Source: Stratiolaelaps scimitus
Lineage: Eukaryota > Arthropoda > Arachnida > Mesostigmata > Laelapidae
Reading direction: 5' to 3'
NCBI GenBank assembly: GCA_019614645.1
Contig: JABWDB010000012.1
Coordinates: forward strand, 7,626,001 to 7,690,000
DNA length: 64,000 bases
In this document: one piece after another, positions 21,637 to 35,700 of the stretch
How positions within the stretch are numbered: position 1 is the stretch's first letter
How the letters are laid out: the number at the start of each line of letters is the position of its first letter
Made by a program: the position numbers and the translations under genes
Notes under the pieces: model-generated
Seen by the model: only the letters and a program-made list of their open reading frames with translations
Told to the model about the DNA's origin: nothing
Databases searched by the model: none

Positions 21637-21693
21637 CATGCACTTTTGTGGAATCGGCTATGCTCATGCTCGGCGATTCCACAAAAGTGCATG
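21637..21693. repeat. Perfect hairpin between genes 1 and 2
   Basis: Arms of 20 bp (21637-21656 and 21674-21693) around a 17-base loop. Confidence 0.7.
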
Positions 21694-22373
21694 TATGCAT
21701 GTGTTAATTTGTCTCGTCAGATACACTCAGTTCGTTCAGTTAACGAATATTGGAGGGTCAGCTGGAAAAAACATACCCCAAAGAATACCCCTCAATGGCC
21801 TCTCCGCAGGACCGGTCCGCTTAGATATTATCTTTCTTTGCACCTTTTACTGTTTTGCGCGCGTGGGTTTACAGAAAATTTCACGATGACATGAATCTCG
21901 CCTTGTGTTGAGGTGAAGGTTACAGCAGTGGTCTTGTCACGTCAACATTATGAGTTGACCGACGACAGCCAGAGAGGAGACGTGGATCGGTCAGACCCAA
22001 GTAACTCGGGGGTGAAGTGAGCTTCGTTTCACTATAAGCAGTCATTCTGCTTATAGTTAACACCTTCCGAGACCCTGGAAGGATGCATGATCAGATGACG
22101 AAAACAAAACACGACGGCTGCTTGGACGGTCCAAGTGTTGGTTTGGTGTTTATCTTAACGCTGACTCGCAGAGCCGGTTTTCATCCACCGGTTTCGTTTT
22201 TGCATAATTCTGATATGATTTACTTCAAGCTAAACGTGTCTATATAGTTTTCTGTTTTGGGATGAATGTCGTTAATTTTTTTCAAACACATTCGACTTCG
22301 GGCTGCATTTGAGTTTGTAAAAACGTATCAATCAATGTTTGAGGTTTAGCGTTCAATGAGGTGGATTTGATTC

Positions 22374-22379
22374 TATAAA
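22374..22379 (+). promoter_or_regulatory. Candidate TATA box of gene 2
   Basis: TATAAA at the same relative position as in genes 1 and 3, about 125 bp before the ATG at 22503. Conservation among copies may only reflect recent duplication. Confidence 0.3.
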
Positions 22380-22502
22380 TCATTTCGAACCGATAATAAT
22401 ATAAAAAAATCTAACCCAAAATATTTACACTGCTACGCAGAGCGGTGCCGAAGCTTGCCACTGCTTTGCTTAGGATCAATAGTAGGATTTACTTCGAAAG
22501 CG

Positions 22503-25500
22503 ATGATCACGAGGAATATCGACAAGAAGCGGGCATGGACACCAAGGAGGGTTATTTGTTCTCTTGTGCTGGGAACGGCCTTCCTTCAATGGTCCCCTTG
22601 TGCATTAGCCGGTTTGTTGATGCTTTGGTTTACTATAGGACATACATCTACGTGATATACACTTCGCGCACGATAGCACATTCCTAATAGCAGAAACAAG
22701 GCGCAGTCAAGCCTTTCTCGAGCAACGTCAAACATTTTTAATATGCATCTGTTGCTTATCATCCATGAGGCGGGGTGATTGTTGTGACGAGCCCGACTAT
22801 AGGCTGAAAGACGATATTTCCAAGGTCCTGGTGACTCAAGCTGCTTGTTCTTCACGCACTGAACACCTACCGACATTTTTGACAAACCCACTGGTCTTCC
22901 CGTTTCTGTGACACTTTCTAGGAGCATTCAGTCGTGGGGGTTTGAGTGAGATATTTCAGTACCTGCTACGACGCAGTGTTAGCTCCTCGTGGCTTGCTGT
23001 ATGGGTATAGATACAAATACGAAGTTATCCGAGTGATTGTGAACGCCGCAGCCGATTCGTTTGACACCGTTGCAGTCCCAGAAAACCCGTTCGCCCGTTC
23101 CTCTCTACTCTACAATATTCTCCTCTTTTGCAAATCTGCACACTGCGATTCGAGTTCCGCAACGACCAAATTCCTCTAATATAGCAATAAGCCTTAAGGC
23201 GAAATATGGCCTAAGGTTTCTCTATAAATTGCGCGAGTCATAATCCGCTATTTATCGGAGGCTAACTGTATTTGCACTGGTTATTGCACATAATTTTCCT
23301 GTGGTTTTCAAAAGAGACTTTGATCAGTAATGTTTTCTGTTCTGTTGGTGGTGTCTGTGATGGTGCTGTATCGGATTTGCCTCATTGTGTAGCCGAAGAT
23401 CAATTTTCGGACCCGTCCGTTAGAAGTAGTTGTATCGCACACCGTAAGTAACGCATATCACACGCACAACGCCACAAATGAATTGGAAACATATCGATTG
23501 AGGAGATGAAATCTGCATTTAAGCGTTCAAATCTACATGTAGATGAGAAAATATGGGGCGGTCACTTGATCTGTGTCTCGCCCGTACTGGAGTAGTTGAA
23601 CCAGTTAGATACGTATTCGATGGAGGAGATTATTATTAACGTCAGCCACAATTTACTCTGGAGATTCCGAACGTACAGTGCAGATGCCTCTAATACATCC
23701 ATATTTATTACATAATATCTATAAATTTAGCTATCCGTCTCCCTACCAACCCGATCCCAAAGCACGACGGACCGTCCGGCCGCTCGTGAGGCCTACCGTA
23801 ATGGTTCGAATGCGTACACTCGGAAGCCTATATTCGACTTCCCCCTACTCCCGTGTCGCGAAGTTGAGCTTCAACGAAGCCTCAACTTCAGCAGGAGGGA
23901 GACATAGAGGAAGACGATATCCGAACAGGGCGAAGAGAATTTTCTTCTCAAACCCATGTATCTAACTGTGATATCTCCTCCGTCGAATACCGTAAGAAAA
24001 ACGCTCACGTATCTAACTGGCACTATCATTATGAATAAAATCTATTTTTATTGATAATGATAGTGAGCCAGATGCATATTCATTAGTCTCCGATGGAGCA
24101 GTTAGTGTTTCGCCGATCGCAACAAGCGACTTTTGCTATAAGCGAAGACGCGTCGTCGGCTATCTAAGAAGTAGTACAACAATAAGAACACGCGCTAATC
24201 ATTTTTCCCTATAGCGCTATTTGTTACAAATTGATTAATCGCACGCGCGCGGATACCCGACAACAGTACTATATCTCCATTCAAATGACGAACGAGCAAA
24301 CGCACACAATTTGTTAGTGGATGAGCGTGTCATCATCTTGGTTTGCTTGCTTTCAGTGCCTCCTAGTGCCGTCCTTCAGATCGCGAAGCATACAATTGTT
24401 GAAGACGCATTCATCAATGTGACCTTCCCAAAATGCGATGTATTGCCAGAAGCTTACAATTTGAGTTACAAACATTGTAGTATGAAAGAGCCAAGGTGGC
24501 TTGATTTGAAGGATAAGTACTCGGTTGTGCTGACCTTTCCTCCCCGGACCGAGATCGTCTTCGGAGGTGAGATGAGCTGTAAAGGAGTCAAAGTGAATTT
24601 ACCCAAGGAAAAGGTGACGACTGATTATGCAGGTGAGCAGTGTCGTATTGATCTACAGACTACTTTGTTAAAATGCTGACGAAATTCGGAAGCAATCAAC
24701 AATAGCTAGGATCTCCAGCAGATCCCAGATTTCTGTTTGCTCTTGTCTACAACGCGTACAGCTTACGAGACTGTTAAACGTTCGGGATGACTCGCAAAGT
24801 ATTCATCAGGAAATAATCAACACACGTTGTTGGGTGATAGATGTAGTAAAAGGAGGTATTTTTTTCCCACCTTCAGTCATTTTATAAGTTTGGTGTGGTA
24901 CAACTCGATATGACAGTAGGCCTCGATTCCTTCCAGCGCCTCAAAGAGCATTGCAAGTGATTAGCGCAGGTGGCTCCATGGACACCGTGTGGGTGAAGTT
25001 TCCGTCTGCTGAATGGTGCAACAACAGTTTCCCGCACTATCTGTCGTATAGAACAATCCGGGAGACTCGTCCACAAGAGCTAAAGCTACCACTGGGCAAA
25101 GATGAAATTATGTTAAATTTAGATTTGGGATTGACGTACACCTTCGATGGCCGCATCTATTGTGGTGATATAGTCGAAAAGATAAGTGCCACGATTTCAA
25201 CCACAGGTAAGTAAAATATGTCTATTGACCCTCGCCAGCTACAACACAAACGAATAGGCTGTAAGTTGGAATTGATAGTAGTCCTTGCGTGTGTATGACA
25301 CTCATCGGTACAGCGGGACCGTGCCTGGGCCTCTTGTGACTATACCTCTTGAAACTGAAAAAAACTGTGCCGTTTTAATTTTTGGAAAGAAATACGTATT
25401 CTCTATCGGAAGTGGCAATATCAGAGGAATTTTGTCAGTCTTGCGTCATTCGATTCGATGTACCCAATTTAGGGGTCAACACATTCATTCCAATTGGCTG

Positions 25501-26920
25501 ACTTCGAAAAAGGTCTTCCGAAAGTTACCCCTTATATATCCTACTCCTGGATATGTAAGTTTCATCGAAGTCGGCGCGAATTTACTATGGCTAAAGTAAC
25601 TCGGGATGTTTTTAGGCTCTAAATCATGCCTCTACAATAATTCGGAGGATACACAGGTTTTGCCACGAGTGATGGAAATATATATCCACAAAAAGAGAAT
25701 GATAATCAGTAATGAAGCAACGTCATTATTTTGCCGTCATCTCTAAACGAGTACTCTGGGTAGGTCTTGCCTAGAATCGATTGGCCCAAGAGTAACAAAG
25801 TGCCCCTGATATTGCCACTTCCGACAAGGAATACGTATCTCTTTTCTAAAAATTAAAAGTGCAGCGTTTAAAAAAGTAGTCTCAAAAGGCCAATAAATAG
25901 TCGTTTTTTCCTGGTTGCATCAAACTACGGTACTGCCAATACAGTATTCCTCAGGTGTAGACGCCGTTGTACTTTCCATGGCAACAGTCAATTACTTGGT
26001 TTTGAACAGTTTGTGACCCTACCTCATTTGTTTTGAACATCCGACAGCTATTCACATCTGTCCGTCAGCTGCCGCCTTGTGCTATGAGCAACACGCCACA
26101 GCCCTCCGCCATTAATGTTTGTTCCTTTAATTTTTTCACTGAGGGGTTTTGCAAATGCTTGGATTCCTTCCATGTTCGTATTGCATGTTTTGCCTGAGAG
26201 TGGATTTCTAGTGGGCAGTGACGTAGAAAGCTCAAAATAATCACTTCGCTTCCAACACCAACTGCGGAGGCGGTTGGGCTGCCGCGATCCAACGGACTTT
26301 TTCCTTTGACAGCCGTAACTATGATCGAGGGTTTGGCGGTGCTGTCAGCAAAGCCAGTGAAACTGTGGATCATCGCGTATCCGCAATATACCCAATTCCT
26401 TTCTGGCTACATGGTAACATGGATCAGCAAAACCCCTCACGAGCACCACTTGACACGCACGTACCCGTATGATGGTCTAAAAACGGTATTTATTTTACTT
26501 TTTGTACATGTTATGCAGATGTCAAGTGTGTAATATTCCGATTCGGAAGTTTCGATTATCCTCTTCCTTCCGACGCAAACGCTTCACTTTGTGGGATTTT
26601 TCATAATTGCGCCTGAGCTTGCTCTGGTTTCATGATCATGACAGAGCGAGGACTGTGTTTTGCAGACAGTTGTTCTACCCGAGACGCGCCTGGCAACGGA
26701 ATACTATGTTACGGCATTTCCTATGATAGACCCGCTGTCGGGAAATATGTTTGAGGGTTTGCCGTCATCTGTGGCATTCACTGTGAAGACACCGGATTGT
26801 CTAGACTGCCCGATAGAAGGTATGCACTAGTCCCTTTATTAAATACTAAATAGGTATGATGCATGCGATCTGCTTGTACAAAAAATTACTAATTATTTAC
26901 GCCCGTCTCGAAAATACCTG

Positions 26921-26963
<43 letters not shown>

Positions 26964-29755
26964 GCGAGTTTACAAACTCGAGCAAGCGGAGGGTGGAGCG
27001 CATCTCATATAATGCGAGTTTGTAAACTCGCTTTTTTGCCCTTTCGGTATCTCATGTGTTCTTTCACAGCACCACAAGTTATTAAAGCACTTCACGTCAC
27101 CCACTCAACACAAGCACCGCACATGGTCAATTTTACGATCGACAGATATGAGCAAATGTACGATTTCATCGACTTTGACCTTACTTATTGCCACCCCATG
27201 ATTTGCTTCCGAAGGTCGATACCGATTGACGAATCCGGCACGGTAAGTAAACCACGTAACCACGTGTATCTGAAACCAATTGTGACCACGCTGAATTTAA
27301 GCATATCAATTTAAGCAGACGAAAATCAATCAAATGTAGTTAGTTTAAACCCGTCCTCAGATATTATTAAACATTTGTAATCATGCGGAGCCCTGAACTT
27401 TCCCACGCTAGTGGATGCTATTTGACAGTCATATCGCTCCAAATATACGATTATACATTTAGCGCGTACTTCGTAATTTACGTGTCTTCAACACCAGCTA
27501 TAAAATTGGATCCTTATTGTAGAACCTTTGCCTCTGTGCCCCTTTATACAGAGTTTGTTTCTGGGGTCTTTCGACGGTATCGACTACATGGTGACGTACA
27601 ACGTCACAGTAATTCCCCGTAAGGTCAAGGGGCCCCAGATCATCTTGGGGGAGGAATATTCTACTACATTCAAGGTTTCAACATGCGCAAATTGTGCAGG
27701 TACGCTCCCGGTACTGGCAATATGCTCCTTATTAAAGGATTACAGAAATATAGATATATTCTGCGAAGGTATCACTCGCCTGCTATGCGCCACCTGTGGT
27801 TTCCCCAAAATAACTGGCGAATCCGGCTTTTTTTCGATTATAAAATCGTTTTACTATGGTCTTTTCAGTGTTATATGGGGGTCTTACCATGCACCGGGTG
27901 AATCATGAGGACGATTTCGTCGATATCCAGGTAGATCTACCTATCGCCAAGTGCACAAACCCAGAGTATACATTTCAATACGAAAGTTTCCCGTCGGAAC
28001 GCTCTGTGATAGTAGCTGACTTCGGTGCATCTCGAGGAACGCAACGAAAGTTTAACCGCACTCACCTTAAGCCACACCAAACGGATATTGTATTGAAAGG
28101 CTTTTTCTATTGGGAGGATATAGGCATGAAACTGCTGGTGGATTGCGGAGGACGCCCCGACACTTACTATGGACGGATCAGGACTGGAATTGGAAGTGAG
28201 TCGCGATTTCTTGGCCCAACATTGTTAGTTAATTCGCTTGTGCAGGAATCATGATATCTATCTATACTCGCAAGGAATTCGATACCAGAAACAAGACACT
28301 GTGTTTCCTCAAAAAGGCAGGGCGGCTAACGGGGAATTAATGACGGGTTCGATTACGGAAAAGAAGCCTGAGAAACGGCTACCACATGTAAGGAAGGCAG
28401 CAGGCGCGCAAATTACCCAATCCCGCCCTGCCAGGATGAGACACATGCTTGCAACTATGATATGGTGTGATATCTATGAAACTACTGCCACAGATGAAGC
28501 GAGTACAAATGCTCTACAACGGGTTATTACTGCTACTGAATACTCTACCTAATATTTATCTAATATTACTCCTATTACAGAGCCACACCCAATTTCCTAT
28601 GTCGAACTAGTGAAGATCAACAGTACTTCGACAGTGATCCAAGTCTTGACCGACACCCGATTCAAGCATGGAATACGCCCCCTAAGTAGTTTTCTAGTCG
28701 AAATTAGGCCTCCCAATACGAAAGCAGCAACGGTATCGCTTAATTTCAACTACACCGGCATTCGAACGGTAAGTAACATTATCGTCATTGGGAGTTTACC
28801 CAGTGAACGTATTTTTGGCTTTTCCATTCGCTGGATACAACCAGCATCCTCTGACCATCCAATTGAGGTAATCTATGGATATATCTTTTGAGAATGTTGA
28901 AGTTGCCCTCCTGAATGGACTTCTCCTCCAATATTGGAGATAAATTGCCTTTCAATATTGGGGATTGCTTAAAATTCGCTCAGCACTTGCCAAGGGATAC
29001 AGCTCAAATCTGAATACTGAATACTGAAGGAATACTGCTCTTGTCCATAAAACTAAAATGATAGTCATTTCTCTTTACCTCCTCGGGCTGGTGATCAATG
29101 TTTGATCACTGATCATCTTTTGCGAATGATTTGATTCTCAGAGAACATAATGGCTTGTCGTTCCATCATCGCAATCTCATTTTCATTTTATATAGTAGCA
29201 AGTTGAGTAACGTTGTTAAACGCGCACCGGGGCGCGTTGAGGGTAAAATTGGTAATGGTGTTAAACGCGTACCGGGGCACGTTGTAGCCGGCATAACCTA
29301 GAGCCTAAATTGGTTTCGTGGTTTTTCTTGATGACGTCGAGGACGTCAAAACCAAAAAACGTCATTAATTGCAACCACTACAATATAGATTGAGATCCCG
29401 GATGGCGTCGTATAGTTTAGCTACGTTGGAATCTGGAACAGTTTTCTTGGTCGAAATGTGTGCTTGTGTAATATTCTCTGTGGTGCGAAGGTTTCCTGTG
29501 TTAAAACTTGAAAACAAATTTGATCCAGTTCGATCAAATTTGCTTTCAACGTTTTTCAATGACGTCAAAATCGAGAACTTTATTAATTGCAACCACTACT
29601 ATTACAGCTGATTGAGATCCCGCATAGCGTCCAAGCAGGATACAAACTTTCGGTGTACCCTACATACATCGACCCACATTCCGACATTCGTAAGGGAGCG
29701 GCCTACACTCTCATCGTAACCGGGAAACCGGGTATATATAATTATATGTAGTTTC

Positions 29756-29790
<35 letters not shown>

Positions 29791-32700
29791 CAAGAGGGGA
29801 CGTGATATTGAATGTATGCGATGAATTACGTCATCGTTCTTGAAGCTGATCCAGAGGGACGAATTTCATTTGTCCAGTCTCTGGTTAGCGTATTCCGATT
29901 TACACCTGGATCGATGCAAAGTTACGGCCTTCAAATAGCCGCTGACAGATATGCGGCTCACGACACTACCGAAATGATCGCTATGATCGTTTCATATTCT
30001 ATACTATGAAGCGCAAATCGATAATCTGATCTGGGTATAGGGGCGAAAGACTAATCGAACCATCTAGTAGCTGGTTCCTTCCGAAGTTTCCCTCAGGATA
30101 GCAAGCGTACATCTTTAGTTTCATCCCGTAAAGCGAATGATTAGAGGTATTGGGGCGTATATAGCCTCAACCTATTCTCAAGGAAACTCGCGCGTGTGTT
30201 TCCTCGACAACTCGTGTTTGATGATATGTACGGCTGAATGTAACGTACTACAAATCCTGTTTAGGCAGAGAGAACTGGCCTCTTGGTGCCAGCAACAAGG
30301 GCCGACGTCGTATTTGCTGCTGACGTCAGTTAACGTTGTGTACGTGTTTTCTTATGCAGAGCCGACGGAACTCATTGTCCGACAATTTCCGCTTTCGGTC
30401 CGAGTCTCCTGGAAAGGAATGACGAAAGAATATTTTGTACGTATTTGTCCTAAATCCTGGACCTATTCACCGCAGGGAAAAGGATGCGAAGATGCAGTTT
30501 GCAAGGCTGAATCACGGGTATGTTCTTGAACTGAACCTGACACAAGCATCTACATACCCAAAACGGCTGGGGTCGGATGTTTAAATTGCGATGGTCGATT
30601 TCTAGAGTGATAATCGAATGCGGTTATCGGCGGCGCTGCATACCGAATTCTATTTTGCTGTCTTTGTGCCCGCGCATCATTGTTTTGATTCCAACTCTCT
30701 AGAGATTCTATTGTGAGATACGGGATCGATACACCTCTTACAAGGGTGTATCGATCGAAACTTCTGTGTAGTACTAACGACCGACGCCCCCAAGCTCATT
30801 AAGGGTGTATGCGGAATGTAGCTGGATTGCGTTTAACCTTGAACTTCCGGCAAGCTAACAATGAGTTCTGGGATGTCGCGTTTCGTTAGAAATCGAGCAG
30901 TTCAACAGGAGGGTAGTTTCTATTGAACGACTTCTTGTGTTTTATGCAATTCGCAAATTCACAAGTGTGATTTACTATAACAGGTTGTTGAGGTTCCCGT
31001 ATTTCCTGGCATCGAGTACGATGTGCTCGCTGCCCACTACAGCGAGCAAGAGCTCGTCGAGAAAACGACAACATTCACCACACCCGAATGCCTTGTGGAT
31101 TGTGAAGGTATGGACGAAGCACTCTAGAATGGCGCGCGCATGATATCAACACATGACCACAGGGCTACTCATATGTAGCCAACAGTAACATATTTTCCAG
31201 CTGGAAACTTGAAACAAGTTTCCAGCTGGAAAACTTCACTGGCTGCTGTGCCACTGAGCAATGGCATAATAATTATAAAATGTTATCGTCCATCTTCGAC
31301 TAGGACAACCTGATACCTTTACCCTCGCTGGCCAAATCGAGCCCCGCTCGTGATTTTAGAGGGTATATACATAAGTTGCGATTCGGGGGTTTTTGAGACG
31401 TCCGTTGGACGAGCATCGCCAAGAGCCTTCGGTTCCTGGCGGACGCCGTGACTGAGTTCTTAAATGTTGGGTGTTTTGTATAATAACGTGCTTCCTGAGA
31501 TGTTGCTTTAGGTTATCCCACTCGTGATATGCTAATTTTGAAGGGTATGTTTAGTTTCCTCTTCTGCAGCGTTGTCAGATAGGCAACTGAGCGCGATCGT
31601 TTTGGCGAATGGCTTCGAAAATACCGTGGATATTGTCATCGCTTTGGATCTAGATCAGGGATTCCGCGGATTTATTTCCTTTAGAAATGACGATACCGGA
31701 ATATACAGCCACAAATACATAGCTGCAAGCTCGACACCACATCGAGTGACAGGACTCGAGCCTTGGACGATCTATACGATCAGGATTCGCGTCGATCAAT
31801 CGATGACCTACCTACGACAGGAAGTATACACAGGGGGAGCAGGTATGTAATAGACCATAGGTCATTCCAATACAAGGTGATATAATTAGCAGTTATTATA
31901 GCAGGGAACCATGTAACCCGATGTGTTCGACATGCTTCCTATGTACGTGACCACAATGCTGGAATTACCCTTGTTTCGGGCTTGTTCTGAAATTCTTCTT
32001 CTGTTATGTGCGTTGTGCGTATTGGCCATTCGATCCGACGGCCCTTCCCACCGAAGAGTTCCCATCACTACGCTTTTATATTCTCCCGGGCAAGGGCTTG
32101 AGCAAGGATATTTTTGTCCATCTGCCGCACTGGACAAGCAGCAACCCAATAAAATTTGCCTTAGGATTCTGTGGAATACAGACTCCTGTGCTTGAGTGTA
32201 GATCTGATCTGCGATCAATTACCGCAGGACACGCGACGGAACCCCACAATGTGGTACGTATGATAGATGACGCTCGCTTTCCCTCACCTTTCCTAGGCAG
32301 GCAGAACCTATAGGAAACGACTACGATCTTGCTTAATGCTAAACCACAAGATATGAATCCACTTTGGAAATCGTGCGTTCACATGGTGGGAGATTCAGAT
32401 ATCGGGGCCGCGAGCTCCTTGTGGTCTTCTTTAGTTCGACCCACCATGCTGGAGATGTATTTGGATGTTCCGCCATCGAAAATTTCATGGGCTGCGTTGA
32501 GTGTAATTTCAGGATGCTTGCTCTAGGTCGATGCAGACTACAAATGCCGGAGTCCTTCAGCAGGCGGACCATCAATTAATAATTTTGCCTTGCAGATTGA
32601 CGGGTTACCCTACCATGAGCTCGTCGAACTTTCCCGCTCTCTTGCTTTGGTAAATAATCGTTGGTACATGTTTGGGGTTACGCCGTACATGCGGATCGGT

Positions 32701-35700
32701 ACGACGTCCATCGAGGGACCGACAAGTTTCCGATTCGCCAAGTTCTGTAAGTTCGCCGCAAAAAGTCTTTGTTATTGATGGCATAGGAACTCAGATCATC
32801 GCCATTGCCCAGCAACACGTAACGTTAAGGTAACCCCCTCAGGCGCGTGTTGTATTAACTGGTTCACCCTACAATTTCAACTAGTTCGGTTAACTAGTTG
32901 AAATAGTAGGGTGACCCATTGGATTTTGACACGTGTTCTTATTCTTGTCTAAAGTGAAATGCAAACGTAATTGCTATTTATGGTTGTTCCAACCTACTCG
33001 TGCTTTTTAGCATTTGCAGAGTAGGAGTACGATGGTTGACACCCGAAAGGCGGTGACGTATGCCCAGTCAAGATGAAATCAGAAGCAACTCTTTTCGTCA
33101 GCATTTAGTATACAAGAATTACACTAGTTAGTTCGTGATGAAGAATACGTGTGACTTCTGTCAAGGATCCCTAAGGGCAATCATTACAATGCTGTAGTCA
33201 TTTTGTTTTAGCGCATGAATACATCACTGAACACTAGAAACCCACTTTCGGTTAGAATTTGACCGAGCTGGACTCAAATACCCTGTTTGGTACAAGAATC
33301 TGTTTCACTTCTGTGCATTGTTCCTCCTGTATTTCAGTTCAATCTCCAGATAGATTGCCTATTCAACGTAAGTGCAACTGTCTTGTAAATAATTGATTAC
33401 TACTATAATAATATATAATAATTTCCAATTTCACTATAGTTTAGTGAACTTAAAATCGTATGTGGTCCTCCTGTAGCCCTAGCTCTGGCGTTGGGAAATG
33501 GAACGGACCATTCTGTTGACATCAGGGTTCATCTCTGTCCGAAATGTAAGGGCTCAAGATACGCTCTTCGCATTAAGAATGCATTCGATGACATGATGCG
33601 TGCAATTGAGGTCGGTACGGAAACTCACATGGTCCTCACACCACCCGAAGAGTCGTCTGAACTGCTGCTCAGGGGCTTTCGGAGGAATGAGAACATTCGG
33701 ATCGAAGTAATCTGCGCGGATTCACCAATCTACAGACAGGTCGGGTCTATCTTTACAGGGCATGGATGTGAGTATTATTATTCAACGATTCAATACCATT
33801 TTACCCGGTTCTGCTGATCTTCGTTGGACATCGGAACCGTTATATAAATCAATACGCTAGTCTGCGAGGAAGTAATGCTTTTCTTCGGTGACTATCGGCT
33901 CAGGATCGGCTCATTTTAGACCTAACCGTGACGAATTACCTCGACAGCGCCACACCCGATTACCGCTGTTGCGGTAGATCCGTCGTTTTTTTCTGCCGTC
34001 GTCAAGATCTTTATGGATGAACGGTGGACATTGCCTCATGCTTCACCGGTCGAGTATCTCCTACAGTGGTGTCGTCCTACTCCGATACAACGCATATGCA
34101 AGAACAAGACAAGCCCATTTGACGGAAACACAACGGTGGGTACTATTGCTAAGCTGGGGGAAGTGGCGAGGCCATTGTGTATGTAACGTATGTGATGCGT
34201 GTGTTAGGTCAGCTTGTCTACATTGGCGATCCAATCGCAGGAACCAATGAAGAGTTGGACCAATGGTGTAGAATTGTCTACCGGCGATCGTACACCATGA
34301 TCGCTGTGTAATATATATTCAGTGTTTATAACATGTGAATATATATGTGACGCTCTCGTCTTAGTATCTGGAAGACTCCTCGATACTAATACCAAGAAAT
34401 AGTATAGTACTTCCTGAGTGACTCAGACTGCTTTTCTCCGGTCCTGCGTCATTCGGGATCGCCTCTACGCATAGACTGTTCAGAAATATGCGGTGATGGT
34501 CGCCAAACACTGACCTGAAGTGTGCCACTTGCCTGCGCGGGTTTTGTTTGTAGACGTCATTGAAAAGCCCATGATTGCCAATTTTCCCACTTTTCTGCAC
34601 GATCACCGTCTTTGCTCATCAGCTGGGGGACAGTGTGTCGCTGGGGAACCCGAAAGTCCCCTTTTACAGGCCCATACCAACAAAGGACCAATGCCGCCGA
34701 TATCAGAATCGCCGGCAAGGAGCCTATGAAGAGTTGCCTGTTCAGATTGCTGGTCCATTGATAACCCCCTGCAATACGTAGAAAGGGTCTGGAAACAGCT
34801 GGAATCGTCTAGCTATGTCCATGTATATTCTATGTAGTTTTGACGCGATCACCTTTAACAAAGACGTTTGTCCGTATACTAAAAACCGTCTTGTTAAAGG
34901 TGATCGTGCAGTAGGCAGCCTGTAGGATGTGTGTTAACGTGTGTTAAACAAATGTTGTACTGGGTAATACTGAACACGCTGCATACTATCCTACGATTTA
35001 TGCAACCATATTGTGCAAAATAGGTGGACCGAGATTATGGTCGACTACACACCCCTGCCTTCGCCTTCCCCATATGTTATAGTTACTCGAGCTTAAGATT
35101 TTGTCCAGTGTTGTGAGATTCTATTGCCTATGGTTGTTTACTTTTCAGGTTGTCGATATTGACGATCTAATACCTGGAACGAATAACGAGCTCATGGTAT
35201 GGCCTGTGGGATCTGTGATGCGTACCAAACCAGGATCGCTGTGGCCTGAAGGTGCAGAGGCCCTAAAGGGCCCGCCCTTTTTTACCACCTTCGTCACCCA
35301 CATATATGGGGAGAAAGGTAACGAAAGCTTGTGAAAATAGAAAGCTTTTGATCGGCTTTGGTGGTTCGGGGAAGCGCCATGGCGGCTTCGCGAGCTGCTC
35401 ATAGTGAGTGGTTTAGTTGATTCTCTTGGTCGTTGAACAATTGGGCATATCTTTGTGGCAATCCCTGTCCGCAGCGGGTCTCCAAGGGGCGAAGCCTTGG
35501 GAGCTAGATTAATGTAGGTAAGGGAAGTTACAAGTTGCAGACAGTTGACTTTGCCAAGTTGCAGAACAACTTGTAGAGAAAAGGATGGCTCTGACCGTTA
35601 TCCAGTCAGGTTGACAGTATTAATGACACTGTGTTGTCGCTGAGTTGACTTCCGTATCTATTTGGATGATGGCTGAAGTGTTTATGAGACGGAACAGCAG

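Larger units (their letters stand above)
18608..22502. other. Intergenic region between genes 1 and 2
   Basis: Contains the gene 1 3' flank, a SINE-like repeat, poly-purine and poly-C runs near 19240-19330, a perfect hairpin, the broken exon 27 copy, an 87 bp duplication and a 45 bp minisatellite. From about 21780 it is the upstream region shared with genes 1 and 3. The open frames at 19568-19789 (+) and 19699-20274 (-) have no recognisable features and I do not call them genes. Confidence 0.6.

Noticed and set aside
25285..25599. An open frame inside the intron 3 fold-back element of gene 2
   Set aside because: It spans the left arm and centre of an inverted repeat and is disrupted in gene 1. 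No coding evidence.
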